A stretch of 64,000 nt of DNA from Dryococelus australis (lineage: Eukaryota; Arthropoda; Insecta; Phasmatodea; Phasmatidae), in NCBI GenBank assembly GCA_029891345.1, contig CM057003.1:9800209-9864208 (forward strand), in the 5' to 3' direction. How positions within the stretch are numbered: the stretch's first letter is position 1; every line of letters starts with the position of its first letter. Positions 36,301 through 48,347 of this stretch are shown here, one piece after another. Made by a program: the position numbers and the translations under genes. Below the pieces are notes generated by a model. The model made no database searches, was not told the origin of the DNA, and saw only the letters and a program-made list of their open reading frames with translations.

Positions 36301-39300
36301 GTGAAAAAAATGACAGCCTACTAACTGAAAACATTTTTTTTTTTTTTTAAACCGGTATTGCTTTTATGATAAGCCATAGTAAAACTTCAGGTTCAAAACA
36401 ACATGAAACTTATAAAAACACGCCTAAAGAAGTGGTTTTCTTCCAAAATCAAAATACTACTAAATTTTTTATATATTATATTTAACGATATAGTTGAACA
36501 AATAATCTCTATCGTGGTAAAGTGCCAAGATTATTTTTGTACTCAAGATTCACAGAATAATTTCTCGTCGTTAATTTGGTATCATCGTATCGAATTACAC
36601 TCATGACTCGAAAGTGTGTTATAGTTCGCAACCACGAATTTGATTTTGACTTTTAACATGCTATAAGATTCAATGAATTACTTGGAGTTTCTCTAGCTGT
36701 GAATTCATAATACTAAAATGTCACACTGCGTGATTGTAAAAAAAAAAAAAAAAAAAACTTTAAAACGGAATGAACATTTAACATTTAAGACAAAAAAAAG
36801 TGTTACCTCAATCTCAAAAGTGACACCCTTAACAAAGGCCAGCCCAAGAGAAAGCAGTTATAATACCTATATAGTAGTAATTAGATTTACGACTTAACGT
36901 ACGAATTCCTGCAAACACTAGAGTAATCCCTGTCTTTCATAAGCAATAAATATCATAACTGAAAATACTACATTAATAAGCTAGAACACATTGTTGTGTC
37001 GTACAAGCTGTTTGACAGCTCTAATGTTAATTAATATCCCCTTGAGTGCGAGGCATCGCGCTGCTAATAGGGAAGTGAAACTCCCGTCTAGTCACAGGAT
37101 CAAGGTTGATCAAAGCTATACCAAGTCTGGTTACACGGGCAGAGCTCGTGATTCTTATGGTAAGCCTAATACAAGCGCTAGTGTAATTTCATCAGGGACA
37201 CGAAGGAAAGGACACAGAGGAAACTAAATGCACGCACACAAAATTAAACTTGCATTTGGAAATATTTTGTACTAAGACGGATTTTAAACTTTATTTTCTA
37301 TTATCAGAGGACAAAAATGGAACTACGTAGGCACAGTTACCAGGTAATTATTTATTTTTTCAATAATATCATATTAATTGTAGTTTAAGAACATTTTAAA
37401 GCGAAGCCCTGCAAAAGAACATATATCGCATTTGAATATGTGATCGCAAAAATTGACTAACCTACAATATCTACAATTGGGGTGGGGAGACATTTACATT
37501 CACGTAGAAATAAAATTTCAATGCATAATAAGACATAGGCTATCGTCTGCAGTTTTTGATAGTACAGAACCTTCATTCTATCGAACGGCAGTAAAATTGT
37601 GACATGTTACAAAAATATGAACTTTGGGCCGCCTTTACATTATAAATACACGGTGACTGTCACCAGCTATTTGCTGGTTCGTTTACGAACCGTTGCTTCA
37701 CATCTATCACATTGATGCAACCACAAGCATATGCGTATTGCAAATCATGGTCTTTTAAATTTCAAAATGTCTAGAAAACTGTTTCTCTTGCTTCATCATA
37801 AATCGTCTGGGAACACTTTCGCCGACGCCTGCAGTCCTCTGCCATACATTTATTCGGTTTTACCTCTCCCCTGTAGTTTATGTTATATATCATACTCTAA
37901 TTATTATTACTACTAGTTATTTAGTTTTCAATAACTACAATCGCTAATATTAAGATTATTTCTATCGTTGCAAACCAAGGTATAGCGAGTCCCGGCGTAG
38001 CCATGTGGCGCTAGCAAGAATACTTACTATTTACTATATTGATAACATTAAAAATACTTAATGCATACTTACTGTGACTATTGACAGTGAACAAGACACC
38101 CTAAAGGGGTATTTTAGGGACAATACACCCTTGTGGGGTATTGTGGTTGTAATTTAGTATTTCCTTGTTTTAATACATTTCGAGAAGTTAGGTGGTCAGG
38201 TCAAGATGTACGTTAACAAGTATCGTACCGGTGGAAGTTCTTGTTTCCCCAAGAAGGTATTCCGTAATATTCATTCAATCGAGAAGGAGGTTGCCACAGC
38301 TGACACTGAATTGACTGTACCAGTCGTGGATATTGAAGAAAGTTATATATTATTGTCATTGTTGTTTAGATTTCGTTTACAAGGCGGCACTGCAAAAGCT
38401 GGATCTGGATATTTAGAGTTTTGTTTTTTTCAGACTTGCTAATAAATGCCAAAGAATATGAGTGAAATTGACAGTCGTGATATTATTTGTTAGAAAACAT
38501 TTCCAGTTAATGAAGGTGTTGCAAGTCTATTAGTCTGTCTATCGTAAATGGAGCATCCCCTTACCAATTCTGTATTTTATCAATAAACATAACTTAAAAT
38601 AATTACTAACATTTTGAACTGCATTTTTATTTTCCATTGTGAAAAATATATAAATGTATTCTATAGAACGAAATCGATAACATTGACTAAGCTGCCGCAT
38701 CGCTAACAAATTTGAATCTCTTTCTGTGTAATATTCAGTTAGCCCGTTTTTGCAATTTATTGCCGATTTGTAAATCATAAGCACTTCACAGTTTTACACT
38801 AAATGACACAGGCTTCAATGATGTTAGCACAAATACCAGTAGAGTACTTAAATTTTTAATGCATGATGCCACATAATTCAATATTTTCAAATCTGATAGC
38901 CCGTTTTTCTGAGCAGCCGGTACAAAATGGTACAAAACTTTTAGTTGGTAAGCAGTTCCGTAGTTAAAGAGTTCAAATAATGTTCAGATTGTATTGTAGT
39001 ACCAACGAACACGGGACACAGAAGAGCGAGTGACATGCAAGGCGACGTATATTCCGTGTTCATTAATAATGCTCAGCCCGACGATCTGTGAAAAAGATAA
39101 TCAAATCCCTGCTGAAGTTTTATTTTATTTACCACAAATATCGAGACTCTGAAAAACCGCTGTTCGGTTTTTTTTTTTTTTTCAGTAACGTTTCCGTCTG
39201 TTTGAGCTTAGTGCGGGCATAATTTAAAATTCTTCTGATACATTATCCCTCACCTTTGAAATATTTCAGTATTATTTTTTTTCGACGCTTAACCTGACTA

Positions 39301-39635
39301 ACGTCGTTTGGTACATTAATTTCGGTCAGTGCACTCATCGACATAAATAAAATTTCATTAAAAATATTTATTAAAACTTTTACGTTATATTATTGAACCA
39401 TGATTACCAGTATCAAACAATTTTGCGAGACATTGGAAATTAGTTACATATTACTGATGACATTATTGGTAAAGAACAGACTTACAGTTTTGGAAACCGT
39501 CAATTCAAACAGTTTGATCAAGACTCACATGCGTTCAAGTTTCGAAAAATCGTGACATACAAATTCTATTCTCCGCCTGTATAAGCGAATGTACATATAA
39601 TACATATTATTTACACTTTATTTACAAGCACTTCC
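33390..39635. other. Long AT-rich stretch, no gene supported
   Basis: No domain-bearing frame, SINE head or terminal repeat pair was recognised. A GC-richer block with a CGCGCGCGC run sits at about 35900-36180. Poly-A/T runs occur at 36739-36757 and 39164-39182. Open frames are short and chance-like. Confidence 0.5.
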
Positions 39636-39637
39636 GT

Positions 39638-39705
39638 AGCGCGATTGACTGCGTGCCGGCTTACGACGCCATGGGTCCCGGGTTCGCGTCTCGGATAAGT
39701 AACAG
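39638..39705 (+). mobile_element. tRNA-like SINE head
   Basis: CGTAGCGCGATTGACTGCGT (A-box region) is followed by GGGTCCCGGGTTCGCGTCTC (B box). The downstream sequence to about 39780 does not match SINE families 1 or 2 here. Probably a third SINE family or a remnant. Confidence 0.5.
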
Positions 39706-39800
39706 TTGTAGTTTACTGTTCTCCGTGAGGGTAGTGACTGAGTCACCGCACGTGGTAAACTGTCACACAATGGCGAGAATCAAAGTAGTAAGCAGAGCTT

Positions 39801-39838
39801 TTATTTCTCACTCGACGTGTTATTTCTCACTCGACGTG
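39801..39838. repeat. 19-bp perfect duplication
   Basis: TTATTTCTCACTCGACGTG occurs twice head to tail. Confidence 0.85.
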
Positions 39839-40406
39839 TGTCGGATCGATTCCCAGCACCGTATCTCGGAATTTTTCGAGTTCGAGTTTCGAGCTCATCT
39901 CTGTATGACGGAAGGTAAATGACAAAACACGTTTGTCTAGGACGTGACACGGCCTTCAAATGCTACGCTGGCAATGCTTTGAGTTCCTTACATGTTTACG
40001 GCTCTATTTGATATATTATAACATACTGCATTTTGTGTGACGGAATAATGGGCATGGGTTGGCCTGAGTACATCCAAACAAATTATTCTCTGAACGAAAA
40101 ATAAGCGTGTTACGAAGGCTTGGAAATCAAATCGATTCAAATACAATTATGGCGAGTCGATATCAAGTGCATATTTGGATATCCATTTGAAAAATTTACG
40201 AATGGTAAGATGCATATCGGTACATAGGGTAGTCTGAATCACCTCCACAGCTGTAGGGCATATAACTCGCTAAATATTTTACTTATAAACTGCCTTTGTG
40301 CGGAATACCTATAATTATTTTTTGAAGCACAGTTACCACTTACCAGTAAATTTTTGCTAATGGCTGCTAAGTTGTGAAACTCACGTCATAAGTATTCTCT
40401 GTGGTA

Positions 40407-40833
40407 TAGATTTTTCACGATAAACTGAGGACTTTTGAAAGCCCTGCTTAAGATCTACTAGCATTCAAGTTGTGTATTATTTCACCTTATGTAAAATTAA
40501 CATAGTCATGGGCCTCATCATTTGTTCACATGTCGGTTAAGTGGAACTATGTAATTATTATCAAAGTCAATATTTTACAAATCTGCTCATACTTTCACTG
40601 AGATGCATAAAAAAAACAGAAAGTTAAAGAAAGAATTTTAATTAGGCCTGTTAGAAATATTCACCTTACACTTTTAATTCGGCACTGAAGACATGGAACT
40701 ACTTTCCCTCCACTGTTACCAACTTTACTGGGCGCGTGCCCATCCGTGTGTCTGTTAAAATATATGCTGGTAGGTGCAGTGACTTTATTCTAAGGTAGAT
40801 TTCAAAAGTGCTCACTTTATTGTGAACAGCCTT
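40407..40833 (+). mobile_element. MITE family A
   Basis: The left end is TAGATTTTTCACGATAAACT and the right end AGTGCTCACTTTATTGTGAA, then CAGCCTT, flanked by TA on both sides. The interior has GCCCTGCTTAAGATCTACT, GGGCCTCATCATTTG, ACCAACTTTACTGGGCG and ATATATGCTGGTAGGTGC. Confidence 0.88.
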
Positions 40834-40839
40834 TAAAGG

Positions 40840-43335
40840 CCTACCTTTAACCCGTCAGCCCTGAAGCCATTGATCCCACAGCAGACGTGAAATGTGCCTT
40901 GCCATTCGGCCATGAACTATCAAAGCACTTACGCCATGCTTTCTCGCCGAGGAAATCATTACTTCGTGTGTCGACCAAGAAAGTTTTTAATTCTAAAACA
41001 TAAAATCAGCTCAGAAATACGCATGCCATGAAATCGAGTTCTGTTTTAACGACCTTGAATGCAACTAAAATTATATGCTTCAAGCTAAAGTTTATATTAA
41101 GGAAACCAATTATCTGACATCAGTGACATCTGACACTTTCAGTGCCGTACGCGAATTTTAATCGTCAAATAAATTTTCCATGAGTTTATAGAAAACTGTC
41201 TACTTTATAGAAAACTTATTGCACAACTTAGATTTTAATGCAAATTATTCAAATCATATTTTATTTCAGCCCTCAACAATGAACAAATAAGTTGTTTTAT
41301 TTTTCAGTTAGCGGCCATTTTGACACTATTTTACCACATTTAATGGTTGAAGGATATGCTCAAGATGTTACAATAAACTCTACACTATACAACTATAAAA
41401 ACTTTTTACTGAGCCCACATATGGATCCGTATGAGGTTTAGAACTCAACATACATACATACCATTCAGTATGCAAGTAAAGAACATAACGGTATACATGA
41501 CGATTAAACCTTGGGAGGCACTGCAGTCTAAAAAAAAAATATATTATTAAAATATATATTATGTTTATATAATATAACACATTATAATAAGTATAAATAT
41601 AAGACAATAAATAATAAGTATTATATTTTGCTACAAACTATAGAGAATATTTAGCTGTGTCTTGTTACCATCGTTTGTTACCATCAAAGCAGCGATTTCG
41701 TAAAGACTAACCGTATGTCTGAAGTCACAGTAATATAACTTATGTTCATAATTAATGAATTACAAATATTTTACTGCTTTGACGACTTACTTGAATAGTA
41801 TCGTGTTTTATGATGAGCATAAACTGAAACTTGAAAATATCCATCCCATTTATTTTCGTTTTTATTGCATTTACGCTACTAAACAAAATAATTTACTGAA
41901 ATATATCTTGGAATGTAGTAAGCAGTCAAATAATTTGAATGTTTAAGTTTCCATTTCAAGGGCAAGATATTAGTTTGGTTTACATTTCGACGATGAAAAC
42001 GTACGTGATGTTATTCGTTGCACAGTATAGCGATCATAAAGAAATGTAATATATAGTCATGCAAAGATTGCTATGATATTAAAGCATGCAATATTGTAGC
42101 TCTTTATAACTTTTCACAACGAAAAACTATTTTCAAAATAAACTCTGCAAAATATTAAGCACTGCATAGTTACTTTCTTAAAACCATACAAGAGAACTTT
42201 TTAAATTAGTAGACTAATTCATAAAATATATAAAAAAACAAGATTCTAAACATATGATAAAATATATCTTATAGGTAGAATGAAATTGAAATTAAAATAA
42301 AACTTGAATATTGCCTCTGTAATGGTTGCCCTTCCGCCACAACCGAGATTTACATTTTACTAACTTTGATTATTTTAAGTTCTACCGGGAATTGTCATTA
42401 CTTATAAAAAAAAGTAACACCAAGAGACTCATACACCGTTAGCCGAATTCATGCATAACTATATAAAGAACGTGTATCTATATTACTTCCAGGAAATGTG
42501 ATATCGTTCAGGAAAAATGAATGATTTCCCCCCCCCCCCCCCAATCCGACGTACCAACAACCGTTGCATAATTTGCTGTAAAGGTCGTATTTCCACGTAT
42601 CGTGGCTTGTTCCATGGTTATGCCCGTTTTACCTGGAACAAAACATTACGAATACACGATCTATCATATCGCGTGTCAGTATCTAATATAATATTCAATA
42701 CCACAGCAGATTGTAATACCATATGAAACGAACAGGTGGTGATTTCAGTAAAATGAAACGTTAGAAAAAAGTCAGTGCAGTCAAATAACATTTAATTTGG
42801 CATTTCTAATATGATGCTGATAAACGAGTTAAGTGGTTGCTACGTGGTCATGGAGTAAACAATGCTCGATTTTCAGCTGCATGAGGGTGGAAGTCTACTA
42901 ATCGTTAACAACGCTACGTTATATTTAGTTCAGTTGAATAGGCATAATATGTCATTATGAATTAACATCTGGATAAATCGCGAAATTAATCCGTGGCATG
43001 CTCGACAAAAGCAGCTCTATATGTGTGAGACTTTCTGCGTGTTATACTATTATGACACGCTTTTGGCGACTCAAGAACAATTAATCAAGTCACAAATAAA
43101 TCAATACCCCCTCTTACAGAACACAATATGGATACTTCTGGTAGTAATAATGGAAGTGTTGTTGAATAATATCAGGCGCATCAGTAATGCCATTTAATTC
43201 AAGTAATACGATACGAGGGGTCTAGTTGTGAGAGATTTCCTTAGCATTTCTGTAATCATTTATATTTCAGGGGTGGACAAACTGTAGCTCCTGTATAGTC
43301 GCCGTCATCGTGCGTTGAGCCAAATACATGATTAA
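40840..43335. other. AT-rich sequence, no gene seen
   Basis: No repeat or gene signal beyond a C-run at about 42528-42542. Confidence 0.5.
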
Positions 43336-43343
43336 AGAAGTTA

Positions 43344-43750
43344 TAGACTGTTCACGGTAAATTGAGCACTTTTGAAAGCCTGCTTAGGATCTACTTCTGT
43401 GAGTACACTGTATCTTTCCGCCATATGTAAATTATACATTGTCGTGGGCCTTAACACTTTACTCACGCGCCATACAAGGGAAATCGTTGGCGTTTCAGGC
43501 ATAGCTATGCAATTTTTTACTATGACGTGAATAAAAACAAAAAAAAACTCTAACGTCACTGAACATAAATTTGAATATTACGCTAGCCGTAAGACGCCAT
43601 ATCTTAGGACTACCTGTATTTTTCTTGCGGCCAACATAACCCGGAACGCGCAGGTCAGTGTGCATTGTAACATATACACATGCAGTTACGAGCAACGCAT
43701 TTTTCCCGAAGGTTGATTTCGAAAATGCTCACTTTACCGTGAACAGCCTG
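43344..43750 (+). mobile_element. MITE family A
   Basis: The ends are TAGACTGTTCACGGTAAATT and ATGCTCACTTTACCGTGAAC, then AGCCTG, with TA at 43342-43343 and 43751-43752. The interior shows the family 5' blocks. The middle (43500-43690) differs from other copies. Confidence 0.85.
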
Positions 43751-43808
43751 TAACGCTCCTTCTCTCGCGAGAGATACGAAATTAAGCTATTGCAGGTTAG
43801 CGAGGGTA

Positions 43809-44000
43809 TAGTCTGTACACGGTTAACTCACCACTTTGGAAAATCCCTATAGAGGATCTACCTTTCTTGAAATTTTGTATTCTTCCTCCGTATGCAGGAT
43901 TAAATTTGCAATTGGCCTGATCACTTTAATAACGCCCCACTGAGGTACAACTATCGAAATGTTAGGAATGAAAATGTGTTAATACCACATGGATTCATAA
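43809..44000 (+). mobile_element. MITE family A, 5' half
   Basis: It opens TAGTCTGTACACGGTTAACT after TA, then GAGGATCTACCTTTCTTG, GTATTCTTCCTCCG and TTGGCCTGATCACTTTAA, the family A order. It ends where a family C copy begins, so the 3' half was lost or replaced. Confidence 0.7.
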
Positions 44001-44002
44001 TA

Positions 44003-44412
44003 TAGTCTATTCGCGCTATTTTCACATTTTTGAATCGAACCTTTGAAAAATCACTCCATGTACGATGTGCTTGGCTGTTTCCTAAATCTGCCACGTATCA
44101 CAAGCGCTTAGTACTTCTCCTAACATAAAAATACCTTGTTTACATTGAAATTCTACTTATATTTTATCTATAAACTATAACATTTCATTTCAGTAAATTT
44201 TAATGATAAAAAAAAAGAGGGGAAATAGGTCTGGTACGAAATAGTTCTTATGCAAAGTATTATCACACCGAGTGCGCACGAATACAGTGCAGTCCCAGTG
44301 GTGTACATTTCTAAACTCGCTTCAGCTATATTTGCACTAGGCGGAGGAATATCCTGAAAGTAGAACTTTAGCAGGATTTCAGGAAAATTTGGAAGTAACA
44401 GTGAATGGACTA
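44003..44412 (+). mobile_element. MITE family C, copy 2
   Basis: It starts TAGTCTATTCGCGC after TA, then ACCTTTGAAAAATCACTCCA, TGTACGATGTGCTTGGC and AGAAATAGTT or similar blocks, and ends GGCGGAGGAATATCCTGAAA, TTTAGCAGGATTTCAG, AACAGTGAATGGACTA. The right flanking TA has become CA. Confidence 0.85.
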
Positions 44413-44490
44413 CATAATATGTCTCGAAGAAACACTGTCTTAACTGGCCATATGCCTGTTTCAACATTACACTCACAATACAAGCATGCG

Positions 44491-44602
<112 letters not shown>

Positions 44603-44895
44603 CGGAAATTCCCATTACAAACTCCTAGGACTTGTAGAGTGGACTGAGTAGAAGATCATTTGAATAGGAACTCATGCCCTGAAACATACCGTTTCCGTGC
44701 TACAACCATTTCAAATTAGGTATTTTACACATGACCGTCCAGAATACCTGTACACACATTGATAGAAAATCTGTGCTGTAATCCTTGGACATGCGTGATA
44801 TTAGGGGTTTAGTCTGCCCAGAAGGTGTCCAACACACGCTGGGCTGACGGCGGACAGCCTACAGAGATGCGTGGGCGAAGCTAGGAATAACGTAT

Positions 44896-45463
44896 GCCCG
44901 GTTAAACCAACATCTTCCCCGATCCCGAGATCGAACGATCCTAGTTCTGAACCACGATACAGTTTGATTTTGGTTCCAATGTAAAAGTGTTGCACCAGCG
45001 AAATTTCGTGATTCTGGATTCCTGATTTGTCGATCTTGGTTCCAATGTAAGAGATCGATATTAAGAATGAGACAAATTTTGATATTCGTTGGTAATATAT
45101 GACGTCATAGAATTCTGCGTATTTTTCACTATAGATAGAACTATATGTGCAATGTTTTCCCCATTTTAAGTGTATTATTGTTGTAAGAATTTTACTGAAT
45201 AATATTCAAGTGCGTAAAATGTTGTTTTAATTTCCCAAGAAAACAATCGAACGTAGTTCTATCTGTTGGCGTATTTCCAAACTACATTACGACGATGGCT
45301 GCTGATCTCGGATCGAGATTTCGAACCGCCAATTTCAGTGGTTCGAAATTAACTTCATCTCGAACTCCAGTACAGCTCTGAAGTCGAATGGTGCAACAGT
45401 TTTCTGTGTCGAGCTTAGATCCGATCTCGGATCGAGTTTCGAACCACGATGGTGCAACCGGGC
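44896..45463. mobile_element. ISL2EU-like (Harbinger group) non-autonomous element
   Basis: The left end is GCCCGGTTAAACCA. The right end, reverse-complemented, is GCCCGGTTGCACCATCGTGG. AT lies directly outside both ends (44894-44895 and 45464-45465). Further inside, GATCCGAGATC and TTCGAACCAC or CTGAACCACG words recur in inverted order. A short terminal repeat with a 2-bp AT duplication fits ISL2EU-type elements. No transposase is present in its 568 bp, so it depends on a helper elsewhere. Confidence 0.65.
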
Positions 45464-45467
45464 ATTA

Positions 45468-45858
45468 TAGTCCATTCACGGTTACTTCAGCCTTTTCTGA
45501 AGCCCTGCTAAAGTACTACTTCCAGGATATTCCTCCGCCTCGAGCAAATTAAGCATCACATTCGTGCCCTCTGAGTGCAACAGTATTTTGTATAAGGACT
45601 ATTTCTCACTAGCCGTTACCAACATACCTATTTTCACCCTTATTTTTATTCAGATAATTTATAAATGGAGCATTATAGTCTATGGACAAAATATGAATAA
45701 CATTTCAATTTAACAGAAAAAAAAAGTAACTTTTATGAACACAAGTATAAAAGGCTTGTGATACAGGATGTTTTTTTGGAAATAACTAAACACGTCATAC
45801 ATGGGGAGATTTTTCAAAGGTTTGATCCAAAAAGGCCAAGGAAACCGTGAATGGACTA
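45468..45858 (-). mobile_element. MITE family C, copy 3, minus orientation
   Basis: The left end is TAGTCCATTCACGGTTAC, then CCCTGCTAAAGTACTACTTC and CAGGATATTCCTCCGCCTC. The right end has GGAGATTTTTCAAAGG and GAAACCGTGAATGGACTA. TA flanks both sides (45466-45467 and 45859-45860). Its left boundary abuts the ISL2EU-like element within 3 bp. Confidence 0.88.
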
Positions 45859-45869
45859 TAGCAATGCGG

Positions 45870-46200
45870 TCCGAGCATCTCGCCCGGGGTTTGACGATGG
45901 GGGGGGGGGGGGGATGGGTGATTGGAGGTTGGCCGCGAGGTGACCGCGCGTTAAAGCCCCTGAATTATGCGAGGGATCGGGCCGTGTAATTGGGCACGAG
46001 CCGGGCTACCCCTCTCCCCTCCCCCTTGGGGGAGAATCCACCCCCGCCCTCCCCCCAGATCAACGTCATCAGCCAGTTCCAATATTTACCCAGCAGTCAG
46101 CGCCGCGCGAGCCCAACAGAGTAAGCCGGACCGAGTGCAGCCCAACACAACCCCCCCCCCCCCCACCATTCAAGAGAGGGTTCGTAGCATTTCCAGCCAT
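45870..46200. other. GC-rich island with G- and C-runs
   Basis: A G-run of about 14 lies at 45899-45913, and C-runs lie near 46008-46053 and 46150-46164. The frames here are low-complexity. It resembles the islands at 1.6, 12.3, 22.8, 51.0 and 60.6 kb in composition only. Confidence 0.4.
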
Positions 46201-46227
46201 CGCCGCCACTACACCATGAACTATTAC

Positions 46228-46530
46228 TAGAGACATGCAAAATTCGCGTTATTATTTGTCATCAGGCTGAATCCCATAGTATTGTATATACCGGAGCAGG
46301 TGTCGTTTTCCCAATGGCTGCTGGCTGCATATATGTGAAGCCACGTCCTTTATGAGTGAACTGCGTGTGATTGGGGCACACAATTGTGAAGTGTTCATTT
46401 GTTGGCCTTAGAGTTAACCCGGGGCGTGTCAAATAAAGTGTGGTCCAATAACAAACATATTGCAAAGGTACACTTGTTAAAAACAATTGAACCTGTCCTC
46501 GAGTAACAACGCGAATTTTGCAGGTCTCTA
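46228..46530. mobile_element. hAT-type MITE with perfect 8-bp target duplication, copy 1
   Basis: The left end TAGAGACATGCAAAATTCGC, then GTT, and the right end reverse-complemented TAGAGACCTGCAAAATTCGC, then GTT, differ at one base in 23. ACTATTAC lies directly outside both ends (46220-46227 and 46531-46538). Length is 303 bp and no transposase is encoded. The near-perfect repeat and exact duplication suggest recent movement. Confidence 0.95.
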
Positions 46531-46539
46531 ACTATTACA

Positions 46540-47420
46540 CCCTACACACGCCATTACTAGAGCCACAAGAATTTTAATTTAAAAATGGACAAAACGTGCA
46601 ATTTTTACAGCTTTATTGTATACATTGTTTGTTTATACAAGGGCTTAGAAAGTTGAGCTTGGGTAAGCTATACTAAGATATGTATCGCACCAGTATCTCC
46701 CGTGGGGTTAGGATAAAAAGCCACACGAGTAAACATTTTCGAAGTACCTTGGATGAAAGACTTTATCTCCCAGGCATGCTAATGCATGAACAGAGCGGAT
46801 GGGAACCTAATAAATACCGTAAAAGTTAACACCGTATAGTATCTTGTCTTTACACAGAAATGGTTACTTGTTAAGATAGTAAGTTAATAATATAAACGTG
46901 TTTCTGAAAGTAATGTCATATCATGTACCTTTTTCCTATGCTTGAAAAATACTAGTGTCTACGTGTAGTTAAAGTATGCAATAAATTACTTTTAATTCTG
47001 AACACCTCATGTTTGCGTGTGTTGAATAAATGAAACAGTATCTAAGATTTAAGTACGACATTAATAGTTTCGGACAAGAAAAGACTTTTAGTGTATGTTA
47101 AGTTATGGCACTAGAAGAAGTCAAAGGTTGCTGACAAAGATTTAAATTTTGGATTTATTTTATTCCAAGCGTTGTTGGTTTACTCTTTGTCATGTTACAA
47201 ACACCACATACGTTAGTACACAAAGTGTGTAGAAGTCCATTTCGAATCACGTGCAGCTCAATTCCAACACCATGGAAAAAATGTTATTTACTTACTTATT
47301 ATTATTATTTTTATTTGCAAATTCACTTGGACTTGTTGGTCATTTGGAAACCGAACAAGGTATTTCCGGACACTATTCCATGATAAATATTTAGTTGCGC
47401 CTTACAGAATCCCGCTCTTT
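46540..47420. other. No gene seen
   Basis: AT-rich DNA without recognised features. Confidence 0.5.
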
Positions 47421-47424
47421 GCAC

Positions 47425-47515
47425 AGCCTGTTCGGTTAATTGAGTACCCTAGAATTCAACCTTTGAAACATTTAACTGCCCCTACCTGCATATTGCTACG
47501 ACGCGAAGAGACCTT
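47425..47515 (-). mobile_element. MITE family A, 3' fragment, minus orientation
   Basis: GCCTGTTCGGTTAATTGAG, then GAATTCAACCTTTGAAA, then TTTAACTGCCCCTACCTGCA matches the reverse complement of the family A 3' end. The remainder is missing. Confidence 0.6.
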
Positions 47516-47519
47516 AATT

Positions 47520-48235
47520 CGACGGCCTGCCTGAACACTCCATCACACACGAGCTGTAATCAGGACAACAACTTGCATCGCCACAACCTCCCGGTAAGCA
47601 GGAATCCCCTCTCTACCAGCCAGGGAATCAGGACATGTTGCGTTATGTGACGCCGATATGAGGGCAATGCAGGGTGGCGGTAGGCGTCTTTCTCCATGTG
47701 ACGTCGGCCGAGATGGACGTCCCATGAAGCTGCTGTGCCGACCACCGTAACCCGTCATACTTCATCAGTTACTTCTCAAGGTGGCACAAAGTACCGTATT
47801 TTAATGTGGCTCTCCGCAAGGTAGTCGATAAATTTAACTTGTCAATGCTTCCCCGACCATATATTATTTTATGTAATATCTAGATTATATTTATATAACC
47901 ATGTAGTAACATACAGCTCCTTATATTTATTCACCCCACGAACGAACAAAGCGATGTCCATATCAACGTAAATTGAATCGCTTATTTTAGAAACCCCCTA
48001 TCGACCAAAATATGCCAAATTGAGTTATCGGTATATTAATTTTACTTTTATATAGATGCATCGTTTAGTGAAGAAAGCCTATGTCTGAGATTCTCTAAAG
48101 TCTTTTTACAGCACCTTGAAACCCCTGTTTAGGACAGAAATCCCCTAACCGCCATAACATATAGTGTTTCTGTACTAAAACACAAACAGTTAAGTTGGCA
48201 GACATGAGTGTATTTTTATCAAGTTGCTTGTAATG
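47520..48235. other. No gene seen
   Basis: The block to about 47770 is GC-moderate with chance frames in several phases, then AT-rich DNA leads into the transposase-like gene. Confidence 0.45.
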
Positions 48236-48347
48236 TACTATGGTGATACATAATTGTTGTAATGAATTTAACTATTGTGTTGTGTACTGCCTTTTCCATA
48301 TTGTTTATTGGTTATATTTAAATATTAATAGGCATAAAAGAAACATA

